Part shown: in pieces, positions 8,435 to 17,091 of the stretch
How positions within the stretch are numbered: position 1 is the first letter of the stretch
Layout: each line of letters begins with the position of its first letter
Assembly (NCBI GenBank): GCA_040757355.1
Contig: JBFLWY010000008.1
Location: 1-64,000 of the forward strand
DNA length: 64,000 nt
Direction: 5' to 3'
DNA from: DTYU01 sp040757355
GTDB lineage: Bacteria > Bacillota > Desulfotomaculia > Desulfotomaculales > Ammonificaceae
Notes under the pieces: generated by a model
Databases searched by the model: none
What the model was told of the DNA's origin: nothing
What the model saw: only the letters and a program-made list of their open reading frames with translations
Program-made: the position numbers and the translations under genes

Positions 8435-9394
8435 ATGTTGGACCTTGCTGTTGAAGCGCACGAACTGGCAAGGGCCAGGACGGGCGCTGAAATACCCGGG
8501 GTTGTGGTTGAAAAAGAAAACTTTCCTTATGCCACTGTGACAACTGTTCGGGTAGAAACTGAGGAAGCGGAAGGGATCATGCAAAAGCCCCGGGGGACTT
8601 ATATCACTATCGACGCACCCCCCTTGCGGGATAACGACCGCAGGACCCATCAGGAAATCGTTGGACTTTTAGCTCAAAAACTGAAACTTCTGCTTCAAAA
8701 TTTGAATTTGCCGGAAGACGCGAGCGTTCTTATTGTAGGTCTCGGTAACTGGCACGCAACACCCGACGCTTTGGGCCCCCGTACAATCGACTACACCCTT
8801 GTTACGAGGCACCTTCACCGTTATGCGCCACAAGAGCTTCACGGGGGTCTGCGGGAGGTGAGCGCCCTTGCTCCGGGGGTGCTCGGCATAACCGGTATTG
8901 AAACCGCGGAAATCATCCGCGGTGTGATTGAAAAAATACAACCCCGCCTCATAATTACGGTAGACGCTCTTGCAGCACGTAACGTGGAAAGGATAACCAG
9001 CAGCATTCAACTTGCCGATACCGGAATCGACCCTGGCTCTGGAATAGGTAACGACCGTGTCGGAATTAACGTCAGGACAATGGGAATTCCGGTAATTGCC
9101 ATCGGTGTGCCTACAGTGGTTCACGCCGCCTTCATCGCCAGCGACGCGATTGAAAAGCTGTGGCGCGAACTCAATAAGAACCCGAACATGCAGCGGGTTT
9201 ATAAAACTCTCCACCCAGAACTCGTAAAAAGTGTGGTGGACGAACTACTTGAACCGTTCGGGGGGCGGTTGATGGTTACACCTAAGGAGGTTGACAGTTT
9301 AATACAAACCACGGCGCGGATCATAGCCGGCGGCATTGCTTCAGCACTGCACCCCGGTATCCCCGCTGAGGAGTTCAGCCTTTATTTAGGGTAA
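8435..9394 (+). CDS. gpr: Germination protease GPR
   Basis: GPR is the spore endopeptidase that degrades alpha/beta small acid-soluble proteins at germination. The 319-residue length suits the family, although the usual autoprocessed propeptide region is short. Conserved stretches include DAPPLRDNDRRTHQEI, LIVGLGNWHATPDALGP, GVLGITGIETAEI and TVDALAARNVERI. ATG 8435 follows TGGAGG at a normal distance. A substrate SASP gene is encoded convergently just downstream (9644-9877), a useful functional pairing. Confidence 0.95.
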   Translation: MLDLAVEAHELARARTGAEIPGVVVEKENFPYATVTTVRVETEEAEGIMQKPRGTYITIDAPPLRDNDRRTHQEIVGLLAQKLKLLLQNLNLPEDASVLIVGLGNWHATPDALGPRTIDYTLVTRHLHRYAPQELHGGLREVSALAPGVLGITGIETAEIIRGVIEKIQPRLIITVDALAARNVERITSSIQLADTGIDPGSGIGNDRVGINVRTMGIPVIAIGVPTVVHAAFIASDAIEKLWRELNKNPNMQRVYKTLHPELVKSVVDELLEPFGGRLMVTPKEVDSLIQTTARIIAGGIASALHPGIPAEEFSLYLG

Positions 9395-9640
9395 GGCGTT
9401 GGGGGTTAGAAGTTAGAAGTCGGGAGTCAGAATAATTTTTTTACAAGGAATTCACATCCGCGAATTCCTGCTTCTAAATCCGACCTCAGACCTCTGACCT
9501 CCGACATTCGAATTAAATAAAAGGAAATCACCAATGGTTATTTCCTTCGAGGGTCCGACATCCGACGTCTGACATCCGACAGCCGAATTACGCAGGCGGG
9601 CCTTGCACCGACTTGAATCCGCCCGACCCGCCTGCAGGAG
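9395..9640. repeat. Low-complexity TTAGAAG / GACCTC / GACATCC direct repeats between gpr and SASP
   Basis: The interval holds runs of imperfect 6-7-bp units such as GTTAGAAGTTAGAAG and CATCCGACGTCTGACATCCGAC. These resemble the repeats at 16.4 and 61.4 kb. It also contains two short palindromes (AGGAATTC arms near 9441-9464; GCAGGCGGG/CCCGCCTGC at 9592-9635), the latter possibly terminating the SASP transcript. No gene is visible. Confidence 0.5.
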
Positions 9641-9643
9641 AGG

Positions 9644-9877
9644 TTAGAACTTCGCAATACCCGCGGTTTGTGCAGCCATGTTCTGCTCATAAGTCTGAAT
9701 CATGCGCCGTACCATGTGTCCCCCGATGGCTCCGTTCTGCCGGGAGGGAACATCACCGAGGTAGGAACCGGGCGGTAAATTAATACCGACCTCACGCGCG
9801 ATTTCCCATTTCATCGCATCGAGGGCCGCCCGGGCCTCGGGAACCAGCACTCTGTTCGTACGCTGTCCCTGTGCCAT
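9644..9877 (-). CDS. Alpha/beta-type small acid-soluble spore protein
   Basis: This 77-residue DNA-binding spore protein carries the GPR cleavage region MKWEIAREVGI (residues 22-32) and the second conserved block GAIGGHMVRRMI. Alpha/beta SASPs coat spore DNA, shift it toward an A-like form and protect it from UV and heat. ATG 9877 is chosen because a perfect TAAGGAGGTG precedes it. It is convergent with gpr, whose product should cleave it. Expression in the forespore by sigma-G is expected for the family but I could not define a confident promoter. Confidence 0.92.
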   Translation of the reverse strand: MAQGQRTNRVLVPEARAALDAMKWEIAREVGINLPPGSYLGDVPSRQNGAIGGHMVRRMIQTYEQNMAAQTAGIAKF

Positions 9878-10047
9878 TAACTTCACCTCCTTAGAGTTTT
9901 TCTGTTCTTATTTTTCGTTTGTTTTAGTGGTCTAATACCCGGTGTTTTTATGTTAACGAGAGTATGGTTGGTAAAATGAAAAATAATTTAATTTTAAGGA
10001 TAAAGTTTATTTTTTAAATAGTTAGATAATCAGGACATTTATTTTTT

Positions 10048-10612
10048 ATTTTTGGGGACACCATACTAAATTACTTATTTATAGGGACACCATACTCAAT
10101 TACTTGTTCGGCACTTATTTATGGGGCACTTATTTATGGGGACACCGGCACTTATTTATGGGGACACCATACTCAATTACTTGTTCTGTTCTTTTCCCGC
10201 CGGGGTCCCTTGGGTCTGCTCTTGTGCGGCATAAACCCCATTTAACTACTTCATCGAGACCTTCTACACCCCTCCAACACCGGTACCGGTTCCTGAGGAC
10301 AATAATTCGGTATGGTGTCCCTAGAATAAGCCCNNNNNNNNNNNNNNNNNNNNNNNNNNNNNNNNNNNNNNNNNNNNNNNNNNNNNNNNNNNNNNNNNNN
10401 NNNNNNNNNNNNNNNNNNNNNNNNNNNNNNNNNCCCTTGGGTCTGCTCTTGTGCGGCATAAACCCCATTTAACTACTTCATCGAGACCTTCTACACCCCT
10501 CCAACACCGGTACCGGTTCCTGAGGACAATAATTCGGTATGGTGTCCCTAGAATAAGCCCTGGTATGGTGTCCCTAGAATAAGCCCTAGAATAAGCCTAG
10601 AATAAGCGCCCT
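10048..10612. repeat. REP/IS-end-like repeat block interrupted by an assembly gap
   Basis: The left side has several copies of TTATTTATGGGGACACC and GACACCATACTCAATTAC. The right side has the complementary form GTATGGTGTCCCTAGAATAAG in tandem. GGGACACCATAC facing GTATGGTGTCCC gives inverted ends, as for a small mobile element or RAYT-associated REP cluster. A 127-bp sequence is identical at 10207-10333 and 10434-10560, on either side of 100 Ns. No transposase is readable, but one could lie in the gap. Confidence 0.6.
10334..10433. other. Assembly gap of 100 N
   Basis: Exactly 100 unknown bases, the usual placeholder for a scaffold gap of unknown length. The identical 127-bp flanks suggest the assembler stopped at a repeat. 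Confidence 0.98.
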
Positions 10613-12676
10613 TTAGCACTCGACCAGGTCCTGAAAGTCATCAAACCGGAGCCTGATTTCTTCTCTTATCTTCCGTCCAATGCCGGAATTGAAATCAGGA
10701 TCAAAGTCGAGAAGCCGCTTTGCTTCTACGCTCGCAAGCTCCAACAGGGCGTGGTCGCGCAGGATATTGGCGATCTTTAGTTCCGGTAGGCCGGCTTGGC
10801 GTGTGCCGAAGAATTCACCCGGTCCTCTTATCCGCAGATCCTCCTCCGCAAGAGCGAAACCGTCACTCAGCGTGGTCAAGGCCTTCAAACGCGCTGCCGC
10901 CTCGGGCGTCGTCTTGTCTGCGACAAGAATACAATAGGCCGGATGCTCACCCCGGCCGACCCGGCCGCGAAGCTGATGCAGTTGCGCCAATCCGAAGCGG
11001 TCGGCATCGTAAACAACCATCACGGTAGCGTTTGGTACGTCCACCCCTACCTCGATAACCGTAGTCGACACCAGAATATCGATCTCGTTCTGCCTGAAAG
11101 AGGACATTATTCTTTCTTTCTCCTCGAGCTTGAGGCGCCCGTGCAGTACGGCAACCTTGAATTCCGGGAAGACCTCCACCAGTTCCGCCGCGAGGTTGAG
11201 TGCGGCCTGCGCGGACAGTTGTTCCGATTCCTCAATAAGCGGACACACAAAGTAGGCCTGGCGCCCTTTACCTACTTCTGCCCGGACAAAACGGTAAACC
11301 CTACCCAGCTCCGCCGGCTTGAGCCAGACCGACTTTACGGGCTGGCGCCCGGGCGGGAGGGTATCGATCACCGTGAGATCAAGGTCCCCGTACAGGGTCA
11401 GGGCTAAAGTCCGGGGTATCGGCGTCGCGGTCATCACCAGAACGTCGGGATAATCGCCTTTCGCCCGGAGGAGTCCCCGCTGCCGGACACCGAACCGGTG
11501 CTGTTCGTCGACCACTGTTAAACCCAACCGCTGGAAAGTTACCTCCTCTTGAATGAGCGCGTGGGTACCGATCACCACCGCTGCTTCCCCGCCCGCAACG
11601 GCTTTAAGCCTCCGCATACGCTCCTCTTTCTTCAGACTCCCTGTTAAAAGCGTGGTGCCGACCCCGACAGGTTCAAGCAAAGACCTCAAGTTGACATAGT
11701 GTTGTTCAGCAAGAATCTCCGTAGGCGCCATCAGCGCTCCCTGAAGTCCGTTCTCCACCGCCTTGGCAAGCGCGAGTGCAGCCACTACCGTCTTACCCGA
11801 ACCCACATCCCCTTGCAGTAAGCGGTGCATCGGCCGAGGTTTTTCCATATCTTGCGATATCTCAACCCAGGCTCGCTCCTGCGACGGGGTGAGAGTGAAA
11901 GGCAAGCAGCTTTTCAAGGCAAGGACCTTAGTCCCGTCCGGCGCATAATGATGGCGTTTTGTCACAGACACAATCTTCTGCCGGCGGCGGAGCAGCGCGA
12001 CCTGAAGGAGGAAGAGTTCTTCAAACACCAGGCGGCGCCGGCCTTCCTCGGCATCGTGGATTGATCCCGGGAAATGTATTGCCGTCAACGCCCGGACCCT
12101 TTCGTAAAAACCGTGCTCCCGCAAGGCCTCCGGGGGTAGAATCTCGGGCAGTTCAGATGCCTCGTTTTCGAGAATGCTGTATACCACGTTGCGGAGTACG
12201 CGCTGTGACAGCCTTTCGGTAAGCGGATAAACAGGTACTATTCGCCCGGTGCTAAGCCCATCTTCCCCTTCTACCGTCTCGAATTCGGCCACCTGGATCT
12301 CCGGCGGACCAAAACCGTGCCGGACCTTGCCGGTCACCATGAGACGGCAGCCGGTTTTCAGCAAGTTTTTTAGGTAAGGCTGGTTGAACCAAACGGCATA
12401 AAAGATCCCCCACCTGTCACGCAACGCCGCCCGGAGCACCTTTATCCCTGAACGCGCTCTTGTCTCCTGAACCGCCACAACTTCCCCTTCCGCCGTAGCC
12501 AGCTCCCCTTCTTTATACGCTTTTACCGGTTGGGAGACTGTCCGGTCTTCATATCGCCGCGGTATATGGTACAGGAGGTCGCCCACGCTCTTCACACCGA
12601 GGCGGGAGAGGAGGCGCGCCCGCTGCGGGCCGACCCCTTTCACGTACTGAACCGGTTTTTCCCAAACACTATGCAA
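10613..12676 (-). CDS. recG: ATP-dependent DNA helicase RecG
   Basis: RecG reverses stalled replication forks and processes Holliday junctions. The 687-residue protein has the N-terminal helix-hairpin and OB wedge region (VKGVGPQRARLLSRLGV onward), then the SF2 motor with Walker A GDVGSGKTVVA, motif II DEQH in VVDEQHRFG and motif III TATPIPRTL. Motif VI is QLRGRVGRG. TTG 12676 is chosen because AGGTGGAG lies 5 bp ahead; a longer TTG start at 12715 is possible. The stop is close to the repeat block, with no clear terminator. Confidence 0.95.
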   Translation of the reverse strand: MHSVWEKPVQYVKGVGPQRARLLSRLGVKSVGDLLYHIPRRYEDRTVSQPVKAYKEGELATAEGEVVAVQETRARSGIKVLRAALRDRWGIFYAVWFNQPYLKNLLKTGCRLMVTGKVRHGFGPPEIQVAEFETVEGEDGLSTGRIVPVYPLTERLSQRVLRNVVYSILENEASELPEILPPEALREHGFYERVRALTAIHFPGSIHDAEEGRRRLVFEELFLLQVALLRRRQKIVSVTKRHHYAPDGTKVLALKSCLPFTLTPSQERAWVEISQDMEKPRPMHRLLQGDVGSGKTVVAALALAKAVENGLQGALMAPTEILAEQHYVNLRSLLEPVGVGTTLLTGSLKKEERMRRLKAVAGGEAAVVIGTHALIQEEVTFQRLGLTVVDEQHRFGVRQRGLLRAKGDYPDVLVMTATPIPRTLALTLYGDLDLTVIDTLPPGRQPVKSVWLKPAELGRVYRFVRAEVGKGRQAYFVCPLIEESEQLSAQAALNLAAELVEVFPEFKVAVLHGRLKLEEKERIMSSFRQNEIDILVSTTVIEVGVDVPNATVMVVYDADRFGLAQLHQLRGRVGRGEHPAYCILVADKTTPEAAARLKALTTLSDGFALAEEDLRIRGPGEFFGTRQAGLPELKIANILRDHALLELASVEAKRLLDFDPDFNSGIGRKIREEIRLRFDDFQDLVEC

Positions 12677-12984
12677 CCTGACTCCACCTTTGCTTGAGGT
12701 GCAACTCCTTCGCAATGAAGAACTTACTCAACAGCTCTTATTTAGCCAAATTAGACATTAGACATCTTTCCCGCAAGTCCTACTTCTGAAACTGAAAAAT
12801 AACACACCCGGACCCTCCTTTGACAAGACTGTACTTCGTGGCAACTAGGGTTCATTGACGCTCTGCTAAACTTTTGCTAAACTGTAAAAAAGCTAAAAAA
12901 CGGTAATTGTATTAAACCTTTTATTAGTGAAATAATTTATCTCATAAAATGTTTGAAGGTAAGCTCAATTAGGTAGGAGGGGCT
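12677..12984. other. Intergenic region between divergent recG and the dehydratase pair
   Basis: AT-rich non-coding DNA. The plus-strand promoter at 12855-12883 is the only feature I can support. No riboswitch or hairpin is evident. Confidence 0.6.
12855..12883 (+). promoter_or_regulatory. Promoter of the dehydratase-activation pair
   Basis: TTGACG (12855-12860), a 17-bp spacer and TAAACT (12878-12883). It would give a leader of about 95 nt before the start at 12985. Confidence 0.55.
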
Positions 12985-15141
12985 ATGCTAACAGTCGGCT
13001 TTCCCCGAGCAATGTCTTATTATTACCTTTACCCGTTTTTCCGTACATTCATCGAAGGTTTAGGAGCACGTCTCGTACTATCACCCTTTACCACTAAGGC
13101 CACTATGGGGAAGATGGAGTTTTGCCCCACCGACGAGCCGTGCGTAGCGGTAAAACTCCTTTTCGCGCACGTAAAGGAGCTTTTGGAACGTAATATCAAT
13201 AAAGTACTGATTCCTTGCCTTGTAAGCGTCGAACCAGATAACTATTGTTGCCCGAAGTTCATCGGTGTGCCGTATATGGTGCAGAACGCTGTTCAGAATG
13301 ATGGAGAAATTTTAATTCCCCGCATCGACCTGCACCATGAGGATACATCCTGGCAAGAATCTTTTATCAACGTTGCCCGTCGCCTATCGGTAAATTCGCG
13401 CCGCCAGGCGCTCCGGGCGCTTAAAACGGCTGCCGAGGTGCAGCGGCAGTTCGACCGCGTGGTAGCCCACAAGCGTCTGACTATTAACGATGCCTACCGC
13501 TATTTTGAGGAAGGTTCGCTCTTTAACGGCGTAGAGGCTCGGAATGAAGGGCATGATGATAAGCGTCCGGTAATCGGTGTGGTCGGGCATCCGTACATTT
13601 TATATGACAGCATCAGCCTTGACATTCTTAAGCATGTGCGGGAATACGGTCCGGTGCTGACCGCCGAAATGGTCTTGCCGGAGGCGGCCCGCAAGGAAAT
13701 CGACTCCATCGCTGAAGGGGAACGCCTTTGGAGCTTTGAAGCGCAAGTCCTCGGCGCGGCGCTGTACTACCTAAGAAACCGGATGGTCGACCGCCTTATT
13801 CTGGTCGGTTCTTTTGAGTGCGGCCCGGAATCGGTTATTGAATCCTATGTAGAAGAGGAAGCCCGGCGCCATGGTATTCCCTTTCTCCTGATCACCTTAG
13901 ACGAACATACGGGCGAAGCAGGTATGGTCACGCGGATTGAAGCCTTTATGGACGTCGCCCCCGAGGAAGCACCGCGGGTGAAAGTCGAACCCAGAGTATC
14001 AAAGCCCAGAATTATACCCGGACCACACCCGGAACGGATGGTTGTAGGGCTCCCCTCTATGGGACACCTGGATGTGGCCATTAGGTCCGCGCTGAGCGAT
14101 TGCGGCGTCGACTCGCTCCCAACCCCGCACGCATCTAAAGAAATCATCGAACTCGGGAAGGTCTTATCGCCCGAGTTCGTCTGCATGCCGTTCGTGATAA
14201 CCCTCGGGCAAATGCGGTATCTGCTGGAGCGCGGTGCAACTCACCTGTTGATGGTCGGGGGTAAGGGAAAGTGCAGGCTGGGTTGGTATGCCCAGATACA
14301 GGAGCAGCTATTGCGAAACCTTGGTTATGAGTTCGAGATGATCATCATTGATTCACCCGTGCCGCTGGCCAAGCGCTGGGGCAAGTTCAGCAGTGCTATC
14401 AAAGGCGCAACGGGTGACGCCTCCTGGTGGCGGGTCATCAGGGCGCTGTATGCAGGGTACCACCGCATCGCTGCGATAGACCGGGCCGATAAGGAATGTC
14501 ACCGGATAAGGGCCTTTGAGAGTAAGCAAGGCACTGTGAACAAACTCTTTCAGCGGTTTGTGCGCGCCGTCGAGCGCGCTCCCGACTCTCAATCCGTTCA
14601 GAAATCGCTCCAGGAATTCTTGGGCGAGGCAAACAGCATTCCGCTGGATGATACCGATCCCGTCCGTGTCCGGATTATCGGCGAGATCTGGGTGGTGCTC
14701 GAAAGCTACGTGAACCTGCACCTCGAACAGATGCTCGGGCGCTCTGTCGATCCCCGCGTCTGGGTCGACCGGGAGATCTCGGTAACCAACTGGTTCCACC
14801 AGCACCTCTTCCCCACGCGCGAAGCTTTAAAGCGGCGGGATGAAATAAAAGCAGCCGCCCGGCCATATTTGGGCACAGAGGTGGGCGGTCACGGACATAT
14901 CAGTGTAGGGCTGACCGCACTCGCACGAAAAGAAGGGATGGACGGCATCATCCACTTAATGCCCTTTACGTGCATGCCCGAAATTGTGGCCCAGAACATC
15001 CTGGTGCAGCTTAGTCAGAAATATGATTTGCCGATTCTTACGTTTATAATAACCGACCAGACCGGCGAAGCAGGTTTTGAAACCCGGGTCGAGGCTTTTC
15101 TGGACATCTTAAAGGAGCGAAAGTTAACGGAGGTCGAATAA
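12985..15141 (+). CDS. 2-hydroxyacyl-CoA dehydratase-related protein (DUF2229-type), tandem two-half protein
   Basis: This 718-residue protein belongs to the group that accompanies BadF/HgdC activases. Two related halves are visible: HTGEAGMVTRIEAFMD near residue 310 and DQTGEAGFETRVEAFLD near 700 are equivalent motifs, and each half has its own cysteine sites (FCPTDEPC and CC early, GGKGKCRLGW and FTCMPE late). These may hold Fe-S clusters as in HgdB/C dehydratase subunits. ATG 12985 follows TAGGAGGGG. The activase gene begins 5 bp after its stop, so they are translated together. The true substrate is unknown. Confidence 0.75.
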   Translation: MLTVGFPRAMSYYYLYPFFRTFIEGLGARLVLSPFTTKATMGKMEFCPTDEPCVAVKLLFAHVKELLERNINKVLIPCLVSVEPDNYCCPKFIGVPYMVQNAVQNDGEILIPRIDLHHEDTSWQESFINVARRLSVNSRRQALRALKTAAEVQRQFDRVVAHKRLTINDAYRYFEEGSLFNGVEARNEGHDDKRPVIGVVGHPYILYDSISLDILKHVREYGPVLTAEMVLPEAARKEIDSIAEGERLWSFEAQVLGAALYYLRNRMVDRLILVGSFECGPESVIESYVEEEARRHGIPFLLITLDEHTGEAGMVTRIEAFMDVAPEEAPRVKVEPRVSKPRIIPGPHPERMVVGLPSMGHLDVAIRSALSDCGVDSLPTPHASKEIIELGKVLSPEFVCMPFVITLGQMRYLLERGATHLLMVGGKGKCRLGWYAQIQEQLLRNLGYEFEMIIIDSPVPLAKRWGKFSSAIKGATGDASWWRVIRALYAGYHRIAAIDRADKECHRIRAFESKQGTVNKLFQRFVRAVERAPDSQSVQKSLQEFLGEANSIPLDDTDPVRVRIIGEIWVVLESYVNLHLEQMLGRSVDPRVWVDREISVTNWFHQHLFPTREALKRRDEIKAAARPYLGTEVGGHGHISVGLTALARKEGMDGIIHLMPFTCMPEIVAQNILVQLSQKYDLPILTFIITDQTGEAGFETRVEAFLDILKERKLTEVE

Positions 15142-15145
15142 CGAT

Positions 15146-16168
15146 ATGCCAAACTTCCTTGGTATAGACGTCGGCAGTGTTACGACAAAGGTTGTATTGA
15201 TCGACGAAAATCATAACATTTTATTCGACATCTACCTAAGGACTGAAGGAGGGCCGATCCAGGCCATCCAACGCGCTTTTCAGCAGCTTTACGAAAAGAT
15301 GGGAGAAGTCCATGTCTCAGGTGTCGGGACAACCGGGAGCGGCCGCCGTCTGGCCGGAATCATGGTGGGAGCGGACATAGTCAAAAACGAGATCACTGCT
15401 CATGCCATTGCGGCCCGCAGGGTGGACCCTAACGTCCGCACGGTGATCGACATCGGAGGGCAGGACTCGAAGATCATCTTTTTCCAGAACGGCGTCCCGG
15501 TGGGCTTCAATATGAACACGGTCTGCGCCGCCGGCACCGGCTCCTTTTTGGACCACCAGGCAGTGCGCCTCGGCATACCCATCGAGGAGTTCGGCGAGTA
15601 CGCGCTGCGTTCAACCAGTCCGATAAAGATTGCCGGCCGGTGCGGGGTTTTCGCTGAATCCGACCTGATCCACAAACAGCAGATGGGTTACAAAAAAGAG
15701 GACCTCATCGCCGGGCTTTGCCTGGCCCTGGCCGGTAACTACCTTGCCAATGTAGCACGTGGGCGGAAGATTGAACCGGTGGTGCTGTTTCAGGGAGGCG
15801 TCGCCGCAAATATCGGGATGCGGGCCGCCTTTGAAAACCGCCTCGGGGTGGAAATCGTAGTACCGCCGCATTTCAAGGTGATGGGAGCGCTGGGTGCCGC
15901 GCTTCTAGCCAAACGCAACTACGAGCGCCGGCGACGTCCTTCACACTTCAGGGGTGCCGCACACATCGCGTCTTTCACCTGCACACCGCGGACGTTTAAC
16001 TGCGGCGACTGCCCCAACAACTGCGAGGTCAACGAGGTCTACATCGGAGGAGAACTGGTGAGCCGCTGGGGCACCCGCTGCGGGAAATGGAATAACCTTA
16101 ACCTTTCTTCCACCGACCGGAGTGAGAATCGCTGGGCTTCAGGGTTGAAAAGCACCCAGCACATGTGA
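15146..16168 (+). CDS. Acyl-CoA dehydratase activase (BcrA/BadF/HgdC family ATPase)
   Basis: This 340-residue ASKHA-fold ATPase injects a high-energy electron into dehydratase or benzoyl-CoA reductase-type enzymes. It shows GIDVGSVTTKVVLID (phosphate 1), IDIGGQDSKII (phosphate 2) and the signature CAAGTGSFLD, whose cysteine with that in AGRCGVFAESD bridges a [4Fe-4S] cluster between two subunits. The C-terminal extension has six further cysteines (CTPRTFNCGDCPNNC and RCGKW). The tight link to the preceding DUF2229 gene indicates a dedicated partner. No dehydratase alpha/beta subunits occur in the window. Confidence 0.88.
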   Translation: MPNFLGIDVGSVTTKVVLIDENHNILFDIYLRTEGGPIQAIQRAFQQLYEKMGEVHVSGVGTTGSGRRLAGIMVGADIVKNEITAHAIAARRVDPNVRTVIDIGGQDSKIIFFQNGVPVGFNMNTVCAAGTGSFLDHQAVRLGIPIEEFGEYALRSTSPIKIAGRCGVFAESDLIHKQQMGYKKEDLIAGLCLALAGNYLANVARGRKIEPVVLFQGGVAANIGMRAAFENRLGVEIVVPPHFKVMGALGAALLAKRNYERRRRPSHFRGAAHIASFTCTPRTFNCGDCPNNCEVNEVYIGGELVSRWGTRCGKWNNLNLSSTDRSENRWASGLKSTQHM

Positions 16169-16204
16169 TAAAATACCGCCGTGGTCTCGAAGGAGGTGGA
16201 GAAT

Positions 16205-16396
16205 TTGGCCAGGAGATGCGAAATCTGCGGTAAAACCATCGCTTTTGGTATTCAAATAAGCCACTCCCACATCCGCACGAATCGCACTTGGACCCCCAAC
16301 CTACAAAGGGTGAAAGCAATCGTAAACGGGCGTCCGAAGCGCATCAGGGTCTGTACCCGCTGCCTGAGGAGCGGCAAGGTAACGCGAGCGATATAA
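16205..16396 (+). CDS. rpmB: 50S ribosomal protein L28, zinc-binding form
   Basis: L28 is a small large-subunit protein. The 63 residues contain the two zinc pairs CEIC near the start and CTRC near the end. The core SHSHIRTNRTWTPNLQRV is conserved. TTG 16205 is chosen since AGGAGGTGGAG lies just upstream and the protein then starts ARRCEICGK as in homologues; the longer GTG frame includes the ribosome site itself. It is monocistronic, followed by a hairpin at 16449-16466. Confidence 0.95.
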   Translation: MARRCEICGKTIAFGIQISHSHIRTNRTWTPNLQRVKAIVNGRPKRIRVCTRCLRSGKVTRAI

Positions 16397-16590
16397 AGCT
16401 TAAGAGTCAGGATTCTGAGGTCAGAAGTTAGAAGTGAGAATAAAAACAGGGAGACAATAGTCTCCCTTCTCCCTTCCTTCTGTCTTCTATCTTCTATCTT
16501 CTATCTTCTATCTTCTATCTTCTGTCTTCTATCTTCTGTCTTTCTACCTTCTATCTCCTGACTTCTATCTCCTGACTCCTGACTTCTGAT
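16397..16590. repeat. Imperfect heptamer array (TTCTATC units)
   Basis: After rpmB the strand becomes pyrimidine-rich. TCTTCTATCTTCTATC-type units of 7 bp repeat about a dozen times from 16478, drifting to CTCCTGACTTCTGAC. The purine-strand start is AGGTCAGAAGTTAGAAG. No protein is encoded. Confidence 0.75.
16449..16466 (+). terminator. Hairpin after rpmB
   Basis: GGGAGAC-AATA-GTCTCCC followed by a pyrimidine tract TTCTCCCTTCC. The T-run is imperfect. Confidence 0.45.
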
Positions 16591-16592
16591 TC

Positions 16593-17069
16593 CTACTGCT
16601 GACTGCCGACCACTTTCATCAGGTTGGCCATCTCTATTGCATTTACAGCCGCGTTGAAACCTTTGTTCCCCGCCTTGGTACCGGCGCGCTCGATTGCCTG
16701 CTCGATCGTGTCCGCGGTTATTACGCCGAAAATCACCGGTATGCCCGTCTCCACAGACACCCTGGCGACTCCCTTAGCAACCTCGCCGGCGACGTAGTCG
16801 AAGTGCGGTGTGGCTCCGCGGATGACAGTACCCAGGCAGATAACCGCATCATACTGACCGCTTAACGCCAGCCGCCGCGCTAAAACCGGAATTTCAAACG
16901 AACCCGGAACCCATGCAACCGTAACGTTCTCTTCGGCAACACCGTGCCGGTAAAGGGCGTCAAGCGCCCCTCCCAGGAGCTTCTGGGTAATAAACTCATT
17001 GAACCGGCCAACCACAATGCCGAACCGCAGCCCGTCACCTACCAGATGCCCTTCAAGAGTTTTCGTCAA
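16593..17069 (-). CDS. ribH: 6,7-dimethyl-8-ribityllumazine synthase
   Basis: RibH condenses 5-amino-6-ribitylaminouracil with dihydroxybutanone phosphate to give lumazine. The 158-residue protein has the substrate motifs VVGRFNEFIT, VPGSFEIPV and CLGTVIRGATPHFDYV (with the catalytic His), and the C-terminal NKGFNAAVNAIEMANL. TTG 17069 follows GAGGG at a normal distance. It is the last gene of the rib operon, 22 bp after ribBA. A heptamer array follows its stop. Confidence 0.95.
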   Translation of the reverse strand: MTKTLEGHLVGDGLRFGIVVGRFNEFITQKLLGGALDALYRHGVAEENVTVAWVPGSFEIPVLARRLALSGQYDAVICLGTVIRGATPHFDYVAGEVAKGVARVSVETGIPVIFGVITADTIEQAIERAGTKAGNKGFNAAVNAIEMANLMKVVGSQQ

Positions 17070-17091
17070 AACAATCCCTCGCTTCCAAAAG

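Noticed and set aside
10104..10472. Frames through the N gap
   Set aside because: Open only because N codons are not stops; the flanks are non-coding repeats.
16478..16590. Possible CRISPR array
   Set aside because: Units are about 7 bp with no unique spacers; it is a low-complexity array.
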